Source: Pseudomonadota bacterium (GTDB lineage: Bacteria; Pseudomonadota; Gammaproteobacteria; Pseudomonadales; Azotimanducaceae). From it: a DNA stretch of 5,848 nt. The number at the start of each line of letters is the position of its first letter. Within the stretch, counting starts at the first letter, position 1. Where the stretch lies: the NCBI GenBank assembly GCA_027622495.1, contig JAQBYL010000279.1:1-5848 (forward strand), written 5' to 3'. Below are positions 4,873 to 5,848 of this stretch, piece by piece. The position numbers and the translations under genes are program-made. A model generated the notes under the pieces. It searched no databases and was not told the DNA's origin. It was given only the letters and a program-made list of their open reading frames with translations.

Positions 4873-5848
4873 TCAGCCACTCGGCGCGGCACTCTGTTCG
4901 CGCTCGAGTTGGCTGCGCCGTGCTTCAATTGCTTTTGAAGCGACGAATGCCCGGACCGCCTCTACCTCGTCGACGTTGAGTGCACCCGCAAAGCCCGGCA
5001 TACCGAGGTCCTGTTTAGTTCCACCGAGCACGATGGCGGGGAAAGCCTGGCGGGTTTCTTCTGACATCATCCGCAGATCGGGTGTTGCTGTGGCGACGAT
5101 AGACACCACCCCCAGACCGCGATGACAGAGGGCGCAATGTTCGTGATAGAGCGCGTTGCCCAGGTCGAGGGTTTCAGCCGACGCGGTCAGCGGCGCCTGC
5201 TGCGGTATGTCGAGACTGCGCCTGTCTGGCTCAGGCAGAACGGCTGTCCCGTTCAGTTTGAATACCAGCAGGGTGCCTGATGTCAGGTATTCGAGACTCG
5301 GACTGACCATCGAAGCGACATACTGCGTACCTTCGATCATGTAACTGATGACCGGAGCAGAGAACGAGCCCTTGGCATCAAACTCCCATAACCGCTCGCC
5401 ATCATCGGTGTTGCGCACCGTGAACATGCCGTTGCCTTCGCCCTGAAACAGCAGGCCGGTGGTGGTTGCCAGAACCCCGCCATTGAATGTGGAAGGCAGC
5501 GCGTGGCGCCACCTGTATTGACCGGTCAACGGATCGAATGCGCCGACAAAACCCTTGCTCTCGGGCTGGGGGGGCGCTTTGGTTTCAAGCTCGCTCCGGT
5601 AGGGGCCAAATGCAACTCCCAGACTGAGCCCGACCGGATTGATCTTGTAGATGCCGGTCTTTGCGAAATTCTCGTCGAGGGCATAAAAATTCGGATAGTC
5701 GTGATAGTAAAAGTACATGATGCCGCTCGACGCATCGAACGACATGGGTTCCCAGTTGTGGGCCCCGGCGTTGGCGGGCAGGATCCACTGCGGGTTCTTC
5801 TCGTAGACGACGTCCGGGTTCTCGAGGGGGCGCCCGGTCTCCATGTCG
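4873..5848 (-). CDS. Quinohaemoprotein (type II, PQQ plus haem c) alcohol dehydrogenase, C-terminal part, runs off the right edge
   Basis: About 324 C-terminal residues are visible of a family normally near 700 aa; the reading frame is open through the right edge and the Met at 5842-5844 is internal. Numbering from that Met: HNWEPMSFD (29-37) matches the HNWxPM propeller motif; AFDPLTGQYRW (102-112) and NTDDGERLWEF (145-155) are tryptophan-docking propeller blades; FNGGVLATTTGLLFQGEGNG lies between them. A Pro-rich linker (about 204-222) leads to a cytochrome c domain with CALCH (237-241) as the haem c site and Met282 in GMPGF as probable sixth ligand. The family oxidises primary or other alcohols in the periplasm and passes electrons from PQQ to the haem and on to the respiratory chain. 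The signal peptide, the vicinal disulfide and the catalytic Asp should lie outside the window. The AGWGG motif usual after QYVA is replaced by SMVSPS. The substrate is not evident. Confidence -1.
   Translation of the reverse strand, partial: DMETGRPLENPDVVYEKNPQWILPANAGAHNWEPMSFDASSGIMYFYYHDYPNFYALDENFAKTGIYKINPVGLSLGVAFGPYRSELETKAPPQPESKGFVGAFDPLTGQYRWRHALPSTFNGGVLATTTGLLFQGEGNGMFTVRNTDDGERLWEFDAKGSFSAPVISYMIEGTQYVASMVSPSLEYLTSGTLLVFKLNGTAVLPEPDRRSLDIPQQAPLTASAETLDLGNALYHEHCALCHRGLGVVSIVATATPDLRMMSEETRQAFPAIVLGGTKQDLGMPGFAGALNVDEVEAVRAFVASKAIEARRSQLEREQSAAPSG

Overview
The window looks like an ordinary chromosomal stretch of a moderately GC-rich Gram-negative bacterium, most likely a proteobacterium of the marine or environmental gammaproteobacterial kind (inference). 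The signs are a lipoprotein hydrolase with an outer-membrane type sorting signal, a periplasmic PQQ/haem c alcohol dehydrogenase, an SLC13-type permease with two regulatory domains, and a bacterial glutathione S-transferase. I see no rRNA, tRNA, CRISPR array, transposase or phage gene.

Layout, left to right. (1) At 1-278, minus strand, is the N-terminal third of an enoyl-CoA hydratase/isomerase (crotonase family) running off the left edge; its start is unusual. (2) At 436-470 a perfect 16-bp stem-loop forms a terminator that contains the stop codon of the next gene. (3) At 467-1750, minus strand, is an alpha/beta-hydrolase lipoprotein with a clear sigma70-like promoter just upstream and a palindrome inside the promoter spacer. 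(4) At 1913-2205, minus strand, is what looks like a broken deazaflavin-dependent (nitro)reductase family gene: the N-terminal 17 codons and the C-terminal 80 or so are present in different frames and the middle is missing. (5) At 2206-2305 is a divergent intergenic region with two pairs of short direct repeats. (6) At 2306-4120, plus strand, is a 604-aa SLC13-family permease. (7) At 4210-4830, plus strand, is a glutathione S-transferase with a good ribosome binding site. (8) At 4873-5848, minus strand, is the C-terminal part of a quinohaemoprotein (type II PQQ) alcohol dehydrogenase with its fused cytochrome c domain, running off the right edge and convergent with the transferase gene.

The genes do not form one operon: strand changes, the terminator and separate promoter regions give at least four transcription units. 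Their common theme is catabolism and uptake (ester hydrolysis, beta-oxidation-type chemistry, alcohol oxidation, anion uptake, glutathione-dependent detoxification), but a joint pathway is only a guess. I did not find a convincing new biological system. The points most worth checking are the promoter-defined start of the hydrolase, the apparent microhomology deletion in the reductase gene, and the possible CTG start of the hydratase.
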